NCBI GenBank assembly: GCA_963724975.1 | Contig: CAVRXB010000010.1 | Location: 1-64,000, forward strand | Origin: CAIWHR01 sp963724975 | Lineage (GTDB): Bacteria > Pseudomonadota > Gammaproteobacteria > Burkholderiales > Casimicrobiaceae | Reading direction: 5' to 3' | Length of the DNA: 64,000 bases | Shown here: one piece after another, positions 1 through 9,851 of the stretch | How the letters are laid out: each line of letters begins with the position of its first letter | Position numbering within the stretch: the stretch's first letter is position 1 | The notes under the pieces: model-generated | What the model saw: the letters and a program-made list of their open reading frames with translations, nothing else | Database searches by the model: none | Told to the model about the DNA's origin: nothing | Program-made: the position numbers and the translations under genes

Positions 1-26
1 GCAAGGCACCCCCTTCCGCACCCGCC

Positions 27-1462
27 ATGCTGTTCAACAGCTACGACTACCTGCTCTGGTTCCTGCCGGGAACGCTCGTCGTCTTCTTCCTGCTGGGACG
101 GCGTCCGTTCGCGGCGCAGGTATGGCTCACCGTTGCGTCGCTCTTCTTCTACGGCTGGTGGAATCCGTGGCATCTGCCGTTGATCCTCGGCAGCATCGCA
201 TTCAATTTCGGCATCGCGCGCCTGTTGCAACGACGAGCGGCGCGCGCAGTGCTGGCGCTCGGTGTGGCGGTGAATCTTGCGGTGCTCGGCGTGTTCAAGT
301 ACGCCGACTTCTTTCTCGCCAATGCGGCGCACGTCGTCGGTGATGCACCCCCGCTCCTCCATCTCGCGCTGCCGCTCGGCATCAGCTTCGTGACCTTCAC
401 GTTGATCGCCTATGTCGTTGACGTCTATCGCCGCAAGTATCCCGTGGAGCGCCGGGCGGGGCTGCTGGCCGGCCTGGTCCTCTTTTTCCCTCACCTGATC
501 GCCGGGCCGATCCTGCGGCCGCACGAGCTGTTGCCGCAGCTGGCGAAGCCGCGGCCGGCGTTGCGCGCCTTCGGCCGCCGGCTGGTGTTCGGCCTCGCCG
601 TCTTCACGTGGGGCCTGTTCAAGAAGACCGTCATGGCCGATCAATTCGCCGACGTGGTCGACCATGTCTACACGACCACCGAAGGACTGACGGCGATCGA
701 CTATCTGCTCGCGATCTACGGCCTCTCGCTGCAGATCTTCTGCGATTTCAGCGGCTACACCGACATGGCGATCGGGGTGGCGCTCATGATCGGCGTGCGT
801 CTGCCGACGAATTTCCGGCGGCCCTACGGCGCGGTATCGATCGTCGAGTTCTGGCGCCGCTGGCACATCACGCTCAGCACCTGGTTGCGCGACTATCTCT
901 ACATCCCGCTGGGCGGGGGACGCAAGCGGCCCGGCGGACGCCGCGTACCGCGGCGAACCTCCTGGCCACGATGCTGTCTGGGCGGTCTCGTGGCACGGCG
1001 CCGCGTGGACGTTCGTGATCTGGGGCGGTCCTGCACGGCATTGCGATGATCGTCTTCCGTGCATGGAGCAGGTTCGGGAGGCCGTTGCCGGGTGTGCTCG
1101 CGTGGGCGCTTACGCTCGTTTTCGTGATGACGACCTGGGTGTTTTTTCGCGCGAGATCGCTCGATTCGGCACTCGCAATGCTGCAGGCAATGGCCGGCAT
1201 GAACACCGCCCCGGCAGCGACGACTCTCGCCTGGCTCGCCGACGTGGCGACAAAGCTCGGCGATGCCCTCGTGCTTCCGCCGGCGTGGGCGCTCGCACCG
1301 CCGGCGATCGGTCTCCTGATCGTCTGGTACCGCGCCAACTCGAACGCACTCGTGATGCGCTTCGAGCCGGGGATCGCCAATGGGGCGTTCGTCGCCATTG
1401 CGCTGCCGATCTGCGTGTTGCAGCTGGCGCGCGTGACGCCGTTTCTATATTTCAATTTCTAA
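27..1462 (+). pseudogene. MBOAT O-acetyltransferase (AlgI-like), left-arm copy, frameshifted and partly diverged
   Basis: Mirror copy of the gene at 17990-19410. AlgI-type MBOAT proteins are multi-spanning membrane enzymes that pass acetyl groups to exported polysaccharide. The first ~120 codons match the right-arm copy. From base 391 to about 1008 the sequence is a different but homologous MBOAT with an unbroken frame, including a FCDFSGYTDMAIG stretch and the FWRRWHITLS motif with the catalytic-type His. A frameshift near 925-1010 then returns to sequence identical to the right arm, read from 1046 to 1462. The join of two alleles inside one gene is the clearest sign that this arm is a mosaic consensus. 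Confidence 0.75.
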
Positions 1463-1472
1463 CCGCGATAGC

Positions 1473-2563
1473 GTGGCCTCATCCGTCGACACGAAGTCAG
1501 CGATCGCGCGCCGCTGGTTCGCCCTCGCACTGGGCTTCGCGGTCGCGACGCTCGCTGCCATCGGCGGCTTCAACGCCTATGTGGATCCGTTCCAGCAGTA
1601 CCGGATCCCGGGTCCCTATCCGCCGCGCTATTACACATCGTTGCATCGTTACATCGCACCCGGACTGGCGAAAAACGCCGCCTACGACACGTTGCTGTCG
1701 GGCTCTTCAATCATCGAGAACACGCCAAACAGCACGATCGGCCGCGCGTGCAGTGGCGTCGGCCTCAACCTCGCGATGCCGGCGCTCACGGCACGCGAGC
1801 AGGCGCTGATCGTGTCGACGGCGCTCGCCGCGAAGCCGCTGGCGCGCGCGATCCTGGTTCTCGATTTCAACGAGTTCTCGGGCCCACCCGAACAGCGCAA
1901 TCCCCTTGCCGGACCGATGCCCCCGTATCTTTACGATCGCAATCCTTTCAACGATTTTCCCTACCTGCTGTCGTGGGGCGTTCTCGTCAAATCATGGCGG
2001 ATTGTCAGGGGTGAGCGCACGGAACGATTCCGTACCGACACCGACGCGCCATGGTGGTGGGCGGACGAAAAGCGATTTGCACGCGATGAGGTGGTGAGAA
2101 GGCTCGACCCGCGCGACCTCAACCGGCAGTTCCCGCAGCTCCCGCTCGACCTCGCGCAGATGCGCACGAGCTTCGAGCGCAACCTTCGGTCGGTGATGGC
2201 AGCGCATCCGGAGACGGAATTCGACGTGGTCTGGCCGCCCTACTGATCGTCGTGTGGGGCGATGACGTGCAGCGGCGCCAGCTCGACGCGGTGCTCGCGT
2301 TCAAGCGTTTCGTCTTCGCGGCGACGCGCGACCTGCCGAACGTTCGAATCGTCGACCTGCAGCCACTCGCGTTCGTCACCCACTATCTCGACAATTACAC
2401 CGACCTCTATCATTTCTCTCCCGCGATCAACGAATGGCTGATCGCCGAGGCGTGCGGCGACCGCCACCGCGTTCGGAACGACGGCGACGTGGACGCGCTG
2501 GAGCGGGACCTGCGCGCCCAGGCACGCGGGTTCGACCCGACAGGCCTCTCCGCACCGCGCTGA
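1473..2563 (+). pseudogene. AlgJ/AlgX-like protein, left-arm copy, frameshifted
   Basis: Mirror copy of the gene at 16894-17979, with the same GTG start. It is identical to the right arm up to about base 2121, then diverged but clearly homologous. A one-base loss near 2243 breaks the frame after VVWPPY; the rest of the protein continues at 2252-2563. The diverged 3' half shares blocks such as YTDLYHF with the right-arm protein, so it is an allele from a relative and not noise. Confidence 0.7.
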
Positions 2564-2631
2564 GCCGCCCCGGGCGGGGGTCCGCATGGTTGGCGCGGTC
2601 GTGACTCCTCGAAATGGGCCTTGCAATTGTT

Positions 2632-2650
2632 AATGCGAATCATTATCATT
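2632..2650 (+). promoter_or_regulatory. Fur-box-like site before the left-arm cupredoxin/EfeU copy
   Basis: AATGCGAATCATTATCATT resembles the Fur consensus built from GATAAT/ATTATC repeats. The same 19 bases occur on the other strand at 16812-16830 although the flanking DNA has diverged, which supports function. Fur would repress the iron-uptake genes when iron is plentiful. Confidence 0.6.
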
Positions 2651-2689
2651 TGCATTCGTCAACCCTTCCTTCCGAAAGCCCACGAACCG

Positions 2690-3006
2690 CATAGTCTTGA
2701 CCCTGCTCGTGGGCCGCCTTCGCCGCGACTCCGGCATTTGCCGACGACGAGTACAAGCTCGTCATCGTGGACCACAAGTTCCAGCCGGCCGAGCTTGTCG
2801 TGCCTGCCGGGAAGAAGATCAAGCTTGTCGTCGAGAATCGCGACCGACACCGGAGGAATTCGAAAGTCATGCGCTCAATCGCGAAAAGGTGATCGCCGGC
2901 AAGTCCACGGCGACGATCTTCATCGGGCCCCTGAAAGCCAGGCCGCTACGCGTTCGTCGGCGAATACAACGAAAAGACCGCGCAGGGCGTGATCGTCGCC
3001 CAGTAG
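2690..3006 (+). pseudogene. EfeO-type cupredoxin, left-arm copy, frameshifted
   Basis: Diverged homologue of the cupredoxin at 16453-16779. Recognisable pieces are ADDEYKLVI, ELVVPAGKKIKLVVENRD and FESHALNREKVIAGKS, but they lie in different frames, so at least two indels are present. The start is uncertain because the signal-peptide region is garbled. The stop is TAG at 3004-3006. Confidence 0.65.
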
Positions 3007-3023
3007 CCGTCGCGGAAGTCACC

Positions 3024-3858
3024 ATGTTCGCCACCGCCGTCATCGTCTTCCGCGAAGTGCTCGAGGCCTCGTCATCGTCGGCATCGTCGCCGCGGCGACG
3101 CGCGACCATCCCCGGCCGCAACCGCTGGCTCGCTGCGGGGATCGTCGCCGGGCTCGCGGGCGCCGGCATCGTCGCGCTCGGAACCGAGCGCATTGCCGAG
3201 CTCGCAAGCGGCGTCGGCCAGGAACTCTTCAACGCTGCGGTGCTCGGCCTCGCGGTGGTCATGCTCGCGTGGCACAACCTGTGGATGGCGTCGCACGGCG
3301 CGGCGCTCGCCCGGACGCCCGCAGCGTCGGCAGCGAGATCCGCGACGGCCGCCGCGAATGCTCGGTGCTGCTCGTCATCGTCGGGCTCGCCGTGCTCCGT
3401 GAAGGCTCCGAGACCGTGCTCTTTCTGTACGGGATCGCCGCGTCCGAAGGCGGCGCGTCGTGGCCGATGCTGGCCGGCGGTCTCGTCGGCGTCGCCGCGG
3501 GCATCGCAGTCGGATTCTCGCTCTACGCGGGACTGCTGCGCATCCCGCTGCGCTGGTTCTTTACGGCGACGGGCGTGCTCGTGCTGTTCCTCGCCGCCGC
3601 ATGGCGTCGCAGGCCGCGCGCTTCCTGATCCAGGCCGACGTTCTGCCGAGCCTTGCGGCGCCGCTTTGGGACACGTCCGCGCTGCTCCCGCAGACGTCGA
3701 TCGTCGGCACGCTGCTGCATGGCCTCGTCGGCTACGAGGCGCGCCCGGCCGGCATGCAGATCGTCTTCTACGTCCTGGTGCTGGTGGCCATCACCGCCGG
3801 CATGAAATGGGTCAAGCAAGGGCGAGCCACCGCGCATCAACGCGGAGACCCATCGTGA
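3024..3858 (+). pseudogene. FTR1/EfeU iron permease, left-arm copy, frameshifted
   Basis: Diverged homologue of the permease at 15601-16437. FREVLEA and LREGSETVLF, the two REXXE iron-binding motifs of the family, are both encoded but in different frames. Indels lie near 3066, 3310 and 3600. The stop codon overlaps the next gene by GTGA, as in the right arm. Confidence 0.7.
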
Positions 3859-4585
3859 AAGTCCGGCTCGTTCGCTGCTCTGCATTCTCTGCGCGTCGCC
3901 GGCGGCGCTCTCGCAGGTCCCGCCGATTACGTATTTCTTGCCCGCCGTCGCGTACGGCGAGCGCGAGATCGACTTCAAGTACGGCGCGGCGACAAAGAAG
4001 AACGAGCCGACGGAGCAGGCGGCGAGCCTGGGCTTCGGCTACGGCGTCAACGGAGTGGTGGTTCACCGAGTTCTACGTCAAGGGCGAGCGCGAAGGGCTC
4101 GCGATCGCGTTCGACGCGATCGAGTGGGAAAACAAGTTCCAGCTCACCGAGACGGGAAAATATCCGGTCGACATCGGATTCATCGCCGAATTCGAGCTGC
4201 CGCACGATCGCAGCGAGGGCAACGAATTCCGTTTCGGGCCGTTGTTCCAGACCGAGTTCGACCGCGTGCAGCTCAACTTCAATCCGCTGCTCACCAACAT
4301 CACGCGCGCGGTCGAGGGTAACGGCACGTACTTCGGCTACCAGTGGCAAGTCAGGTACCGATGGCAACAGACGCTGGAGTTCGGCGCGCAGGGCTTTGGC
4401 GACATGGGCCGCTGGGATCATGTCGCGCCGATGAGCGAGCAGAGCCACCGCTGGGACCTGCGCTATTCGGAAAGTACGATCTCGGTGGACGGCAGGCGAT
4501 CGTCTGGAACGCCGCGCTGCTGTTCGGAGTGACGGCGGAATCGCCGGATTTCAATTTCCGGCTGCAGGTCGAATACGAGTTCTAG
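3855..4585 (+). pseudogene. Outer-membrane-type protein, left-arm copy, frameshifted
   Basis: Diverged homologue of the gene at 14876-15604. In this allele the start codon is GTG, overlapping the EfeU stop by four bases; the right-arm allele has CTG at that place. Frames change near 3890, 4050 and 4470. Conserved blocks include EFELPHDRSEGNEFRFGPLF and the carboxy-terminal FRLQVEYEF, a typical outer-membrane barrel ending in Phe. Confidence 0.65.
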
Positions 4586-4742
4586 CGGCGTGAGCGGCGG
4601 AGAGGGGCCCCCACGCGCGTGGCGCGCAGGGGATCGGAGCAATCGCGAATCGCCGCAAGAGGCCGACTCCTCGGCGTCACGATTCCAAACGGGCGCATCG
4701 GAGGCCGCGGCCTGCCCAAAAGGCAGCGCGACCGACTGTAAC

Positions 4743-6005
4743 TCAGCCGAGCCTGCCTCGCCCGAGCGGCGGATTGCTTGCGAAGTAGCGCCTGATGCCG
4801 TCGCGCATCGACAGCGCGAACTGCGCCTGGTGACGCTCGCTGCGGAGCTTCAATTCCTCGTCGGGATTCGAGATGAACGCCGTCTCGACCAGGATCGACG
4901 GAATGTCGGGCGCCTTCAGTACTGCGAAGCCCGCCTGTTCCACCGCTGGCTTATGCAGCGTGTTGACCGTTCCGATGCCGTCCAGCACGTGGCGTCCGAC
5001 CTTGAGGCTGTCGCTGATCTGGGCGGTCTGCGAAAGATCGATCAGCGTGCGCGCGATCATGGGATCGCGGCCGTCGAGATTGACGCCGCCGATCAGGTCC
5101 GCCGCATTCTCTTTTTGCGCAAGCCATTTCGCCGCCGCACTGGTCGCGCCGTGCTCGGAAAGCGCGAACACCGACGAGCCGCGCGCGCTGCGTTCGCGGA
5201 ACGCGTCGGCGTGGATCGAAACGAAGAGATCAGCCTGCACGGCCTGCGCCTTTTTCACGCGCGACGCGAGCGGGACGTAGTAATCGTCGTCGCGCGTCAT
5301 CATAGCGCGCATGCCCGGCTCGGCGTCGAGCAGCGCTCTCAACTTGCGCGCGATGGCGAGCACGACGTTTTTCTCGTAGGTGCCACGCTGGCCGATGGCC
5401 CCGGGATCCTCACCGCCATGCCCGGGGTCGAGCGCGACAACGATGGTCCGCCGTTCGGTTCGCCTTGCGTCCGGTCGCACCTCTTTACGGATGTTAGGCG
5501 CCGCGCTCTGCGCCTTCGTGCCATCGTCTGGCGCGCGCCTTTCCTCGAGCAGCGCCATCAGCGGATCGACCGGCGTCAACGGATAGAGGTCGAGCACGAC
5601 GCGATGCCCGAACGTGGCGACGGGAGCAAGCGCGAAGAGCTGCGGCCGCGTTTCCGACTTGAGATCGAAAATGATGCGAACGACGCCTGACGAGGGATTG
5701 TCGATCCGGATTCCCGCGATGTAGGGGTCCGACGCGTGCAGCCGAAACGGCAATTGGTCGAGTTCCGGCGCGTCGTCGTCGACGTCGAGCTCAAGCACCA
5801 CGCGGGGCGGATTGCTCTGCGTGCGTAGATCATGCGGAATCGGCGCCGGCCCTTCGATGATGACGCGCGTGTATTCCTGGGCCGGCCACAGCCGCGCCGA
5901 TGCGACGCGCGCAGCGGCGGCGGAGGCCAACGGAACCACGAGCTGCGCCATCGGCAGCAGCAGCCACCGACAGGTGCGACGGCGCTCGATCGAAAAACGG
6001 ATCAC
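4743..6005 (-). CDS. amiC: N-acetylmuramoyl-L-alanine amidase with AMIN domain, left-arm copy (intact)
   Basis: Encodes the same 420-residue protein as 13456-14718, from the same GTG start. It is the only sizeable left-arm gene that stays in frame. An intact identical copy beside broken ones fits a low-quality duplicate of one locus rather than an old real duplication. See the right-arm entry for domains and function. Confidence 0.8.
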   Translation of the reverse strand: MIRFSIERRRTCRWLLLPMAQLVVPLASAAAARVASARLWPAQEYTRVIIEGPAPIPHDLRTQSNPPRVVLELDVDDDAPELDQLPFRLHASDPYIAGIRIDNPSSGVVRIIFDLKSETRPQLFALAPVATFGHRVVLDLYPLTPVDPLMALLEERRAPDDGTKAQSAAPNIRKEVRPDARRTERRTIVVALDPGHGGEDPGAIGQRGTYEKNVVLAIARKLRALLDAEPGMRAMMTRDDDYYVPLASRVKKAQAVQADLFVSIHADAFRERSARGSSVFALSEHGATSAAAKWLAQKENAADLIGGVNLDGRDPMIARTLIDLSQTAQISDSLKVGRHVLDGIGTVNTLHKPAVEQAGFAVLKAPDIPSILVETAFISNPDEELKLRSERHQAQFALSMRDGIRRYFASNPPLGRGRLG

Positions 6006-6483
6006 GTTGTGGCCGGCGCGCGATGATGGCCTTTAGGCCTTTTCACCGGCCTTCGATTGCGCGCGCAGCGTAAGCCGGCGGCCTGGCATCGCGGGATCGA
6101 GGTGATGCGCGAGGTCAACGCAAGGTCGGGCGACGGCAGCGAATCCCACGCGTTCGGGCCATTGACCATGCAGATGCTGTCGTTGCGAAAGCAGTCGCGA
6201 GCCCCGCCGTGTCCCATTCGCTTGGATCGGCGAACCGATAGAAATCAAAGTGATAAAAGTATATGCTCGAAATGGATAATGTTCAACCAGCGTGTATGTC
6301 GGGCTCTTGACCGTGCCCGTCCAGCCCATCTTGCGGGAGGCAGCCGCGCACGAGCGTCGTCTTGCCGGCGCCGAGATCGCCTGACAGCGTGACGATCATG
6401 CCGGGTTTTATCTCGGGTGCAAGACGCGCACCAGCCGCGAGCGTCGCGTCGGCATCGGCAAGCTCGAGGAAGGCGGTCGACAT
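6002..6483 (-). pseudogene. tsaE: tsaE, left-arm copy, frameshifted
   Basis: Mirror copy of tsaE at 12968-13459, 10 bp shorter. The Walker A stretch GDLGAGKTTL is preserved at its proper distance from the start, but indels between 6030 and 6330 scatter the carboxy-terminal half over three frames. tsaE is essential in most bacteria, so a broken copy beside an intact one points to sequence error. Confidence 0.75.
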
Positions 6484-6545
6484 GATCGGAGTCGGATAAC
6501 CAGGGCAGCGCGGCACGCGCACCCGGGTGGTGTACGCTTGTTTGA

Positions 6546-7674
6546 ATGACAACGACAACGGCGACCGCAACCACAAGCACGCGAAACGATAGAAGTCCGC
6601 GCGATGCTGGAATGCGTTCGCGAAAAAAATTCGCGAGTGGGGACGCGCACTCGGCTTCGACGAGATTCGGGATCGCCGGAACCGACCTTGGCGACGACGA
6701 AGCGCGCCTCGTTGCCTGGCTCGCCAGCGGCCGCCACGGCACGATGGATTATATGGCACGCCATGGCGTCCGCCGCGCTCGTCCATCCGAGCTCGTTCCG
6801 GTCCCGCTCACCGTCATCACCGCGCGCTTGAATTACCTGCCGCCCGCAGCACGCGCGAGCGACAGCGTGCTTGCCGATCCCGCCAAGGCATTCGTCGCGC
6901 GCTACGCGCTCGGCCGCGACTATCACAAGGTATTGCGGGCAAAGCTCGAGCGGCTCGCCGGCAAGATACGCAACGACGCCGGCGCGTTCGGCTATCGCGT
7001 TTTCACCGACAGCGCGCCGGTGCTCGAAGTGGCGCTGGCAGCGAATTCGGGACTGGGCTGGCGCGGCAAGCACACGCTGCTTCTCACGCGCGACGCGGGC
7101 TCGTGGTTCTTCCTGGGTGAGATCTACACGTCGCTGCTATTGCCGCAGACGCCGCCGCAAACGGCGCATTGCGGTTCGTGCACCGCGTGCATCGACGTCT
7201 CCCGACGCACGCGATCGTCGGCCCGTACGAGCTCGATGCGCGCCGCTGCATCTCGTATCTCACGATCGAGCACGTGGGCAGCATTCCCGAGGACCTGCGG
7301 CCGCTGATCGGCAACCGGATCTACGGCTGCGACGACTGCCAGCTCGTTTGTCCGTGGAATCGCTACGCGACAATATCAAGCGAAGCGGATTTTGCCGTGC
7401 GCAACGGATTGGACGACGCCGATCTCGTGACGCTCTTCGCGTGGAGCGAGAATGAGTTCTCGAACGAACGGCGGGCAGCGCAATCCGCCGGATCGGCTAT
7501 GAGCGCTGGTCGCGCAACATCGCGGTTGCGCTGGGCAACGCGCCACATGAACCCGCCATCGTCGCCGCGCTGGCGTCGCGCGCCAACGATCCGTTGCCGC
7601 TGGTTCGCGAGCATGTGGCGTGGGCGCTCGCGCGGCATCGTGATGCGACTTCTAGCGCGCCGGCGCCCACTTGA
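6546..7674 (+). pseudogene. queG: queG (epoxyqueuosine reductase), left-arm copy, frameshifted
   Basis: Mirror copy of queG at 11778-12905. Small substitutions and indels near 6585-6670, 7199 and 7465 break the frame. The first iron-sulfur motif is interrupted after CTACIDV by loss of bases. The error pattern (single-base gains and losses spread over otherwise identical sequence) is typical of uncorrected long-read data. Confidence 0.75.
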
Positions 7675-8134
7675 CGAGGAACGCGCGCACCGCCGCGGGA
7701 TCGTAATTCTTCGTCGTCTCCAGCTCCTCGGTATCCTGCGAATGCAACAAGCGCCCACCGGAATCGAGCACGAGACATGCGGGTAACCGTTGATCGCCGG
7801 GTAGCGACGAAGAAAGGCTTCGTTGTGGTTCTCTGCCGACCAGTTGACCTTGAGCCAGACATAGTTCGTGCGCGGTAGCGCTTGAGATCGGGATTGGTGG
7901 CGAAGAAACCGGTCGAGGGGCCGGGACGACGACTCGATTGCCCGCGACGACCATCAACACGCGGCGGCTGGCCGCCCGCGCAATCCGCGCAACATCGAGA
8001 TCCGAGCGGCGGTTGCGCGCCGCGTCGAACTCGAACGGCAGGATGGGTCGTTCGGCGGCGCGTGCCGGCAGCGGCAGGCACGCGACCAGCGCGAGGCCCA
8101 CGAAACGGCGGCGTAACTTGTTCGCTTGACGCAT
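7652..8134 (-). pseudogene. Thioredoxin-fold exported protein, left-arm copy, frameshifted
   Basis: Mirror copy of the gene at 11309-11800 with several small deletions (9 bp net). The 3' end overlaps the end of the queG copy, as in the right arm. The signal-peptide end is readable but the central region is out of frame. Confidence 0.7.
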
Positions 8135-8168
8135 GTTCGGTCCAAAGGAACCGGACGGCGAGGCAATT

Positions 8169-8364
8169 CTACTCGACATCAGGAATGAAAGGCGCCAGCG
8201 CGAGCGCAGCGCCGACAATGCACAGCCAGAGCCAGCCATCGATGAAGTACGTGTAGAAACAGAGAACAACGCCGGCGACCACCTATACTGGTCGGACTGG
8301 CGCCGGCCATGTACGCTGTTCCAAGCGCGCTCGTGAGCATGCTGACGTATAGCGACGCGGCCAC
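8169..8364 (-). pseudogene. Small membrane protein, left-arm copy, frameshifted
   Basis: Mirror copy of the 67-residue gene at 11065-11268. It is 8 bp shorter and not a multiple of three, so the frame is broken. Confidence 0.6.
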
Positions 8365-8374
8365 GACCTGCCCT

Positions 8375-9513
8375 CTATCGAGACACGATGGGCAGCATGA
8401 TCGCGAGCACCAAACAGCGAGCACTATGGCGCCCATCGCGACGATCAGTGCCGGCTGCACGAGCGCCGCGAACCAGGTGATCCGACGTTCCGATTCCTGC
8501 TCCAGGACGCGCCTGCCGCTCGCCTCTCCGTTGGCGACGAGATGGACCAGCACCGGAGGGAAGAGCTTTTGTTCCTTGAGCGCGCGGGCGAGTGAGCACA
8601 ATTTCGCGGCACCAGGAGCCGCGTCGAGGCGTGCGCAGCCGCGCGCAACGGCAGCGACCACACGACGTCGCGAGCGGCATCGAGTGCACGCAGCAGCGGG
8701 GCGCCGCTGGCGGTAAGGATCGCGAGCGTGCTTGCGAAGCGAGCCGTGTCGATCGCTGCGCCGAGCCGGCCCGCGACGGGCGTGCGCAAGAGCGCGGCGT
8801 GCCAACGCGCGCTTCGCGCCGATTCGGCGAGCGCAAACGCGACGAGCGCAGCGATGATGGCCACGAACCAATACCATCCCGTCTGGAAACCCGCTGAGCG
8901 CAATCAGTGCCTGCGTGAGCCATGGCAGCGTCTGCCGGCTCTGCTGGTAGACCGATACGCCACCGGACAACCGAGAATGTGCAGCACGGCGATCACCGCG
9001 GTGAGTGCGATGCCGGTCACCAGCGCCGGATAGATGAGAGCCAGCCCGCCTCTCGCCAGCGCCTCGCGCGCCTCCAGGTAGTCGGCGAGCCGCGTCTGCA
9101 GCACGTCGGGTAGGCGCCTGGTCTCGGCAACGAGACCGCGATAAAGCTCGGAAAATGTCGCGGCCAGCGCGCGCAGCGGCGCCGCGGCTTGCCGGGGCAG
9201 TGACCTTCGCACGGAGCGGAGCAACGAGCTTTGCCGATCGGGCGTCGTCGAGCTGCTCGGCAACGGCGGACAGCCGACATCTTCGAGTGGCATACCCGAC
9301 GCGCCAAGAGTGTCGCCAGAAGACGCGTGAGAAGTGAAAGCGTCGCCGCGGGAAGCGCGCGCTCTACTGCACCAGTGCTTGCGAAGCTCGCGGCTTCAAT
9401 CGCCGTGGGAACTCGCCGCGCGGTTGCTCGCGCACCTGGCGCGGAACGTTTCCGCATCGATCAGTCCGTGACGCGACCTGCCGTCGGACCGCTTCGTATC
9501 GGAATGCGGCCAT
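8375..9513 (-). pseudogene. gspF: gspF, left-arm copy, frameshifted
   Basis: Mirror copy of gspF at 9852-11054 with about 64 bp net loss and many indels. Fragments of the protein appear in all three minus-strand frames. Confidence 0.7.
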
Positions 9514-9535
9514 TTCGAGCTTGTCCTGACAGGGG

Positions 9536-9680
9536 TCAGGTCTCGCGCGTGACGCGCACGAGCTCGGCGAGCGAGGTCGTGCCGATCGGCCAGCCAGCGC
9601 GCGCCGTCGCGACGCAGCCGACACTTCCATGGCGAGCGCCGTCGCGCGCAACGCATGCTCCGGCGCGCGGTCGTGAATCT
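9536..9680 (-). pseudogene. gspE: gspE 3' fragment, left-arm copy
   Basis: Mirror of the gspE tail at 9682-9827. Reading in from the axis, sequence is identical for about 51 bp and then acquires indels. It has no start and is cut at the palindrome axis. Confidence 0.6.
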
Positions 9681-9681
9681 G

Positions 9682-9827
9682 AGATTCACGACCGCGCGCC
9701 GGAGCATGCGTTGCGCGCGACGGCGCTCGCCAATGGAATGCTGCCGCTGCGTCGCGACGGCGCGCGCTGGCTGGCCGATGGCACGACCTCGCTCGCCGAG
9801 CTCGTGCGCGTCACGCGCGAGACCTGA
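9682..9827 (+). pseudogene. gspE: Type II secretion ATPase GspE, carboxy-terminal fragment
   Basis: The last ~48 codons (HDRAPEHALR, then GMLPLRRDGARWLADG to the TGA at 9825-9827) resemble the carboxy terminus of GspE, the cytoplasmic ATPase that drives type II secretion. The rest of the gene is absent because the inverted repeat turns back at base 9681. In the real chromosome gspE should continue upstream, directly ahead of gspF, so the axis marks where sequence was lost. Confidence 0.65.
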
Positions 9828-9851
9828 CCCCTGTCAGGACGAGCTCCTGGA

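Noticed and set aside
4590..5690. Long open frame (366 codons) on the plus strand opposite amiC, mirrored at 13771-14871
   Set aside because: It is the antisense of the amidase gene; high GC leaves long false frames. The composition is Arg-rich without motifs.
1..9680. A true recent gene duplication with decay of one copy
   Set aside because: Real decay would not leave amiC identical while introducing scattered single-base indels in essential genes, nor include blocks from a diverged allele.
9671..9691. Hairpin telomere of a linear replicon
   Set aside because: The axis lies inside gspE, the arms differ by raw-read-like errors, and no telomere resolvase is seen. A sequencing fold-back explains it better, although I cannot exclude it without reads.
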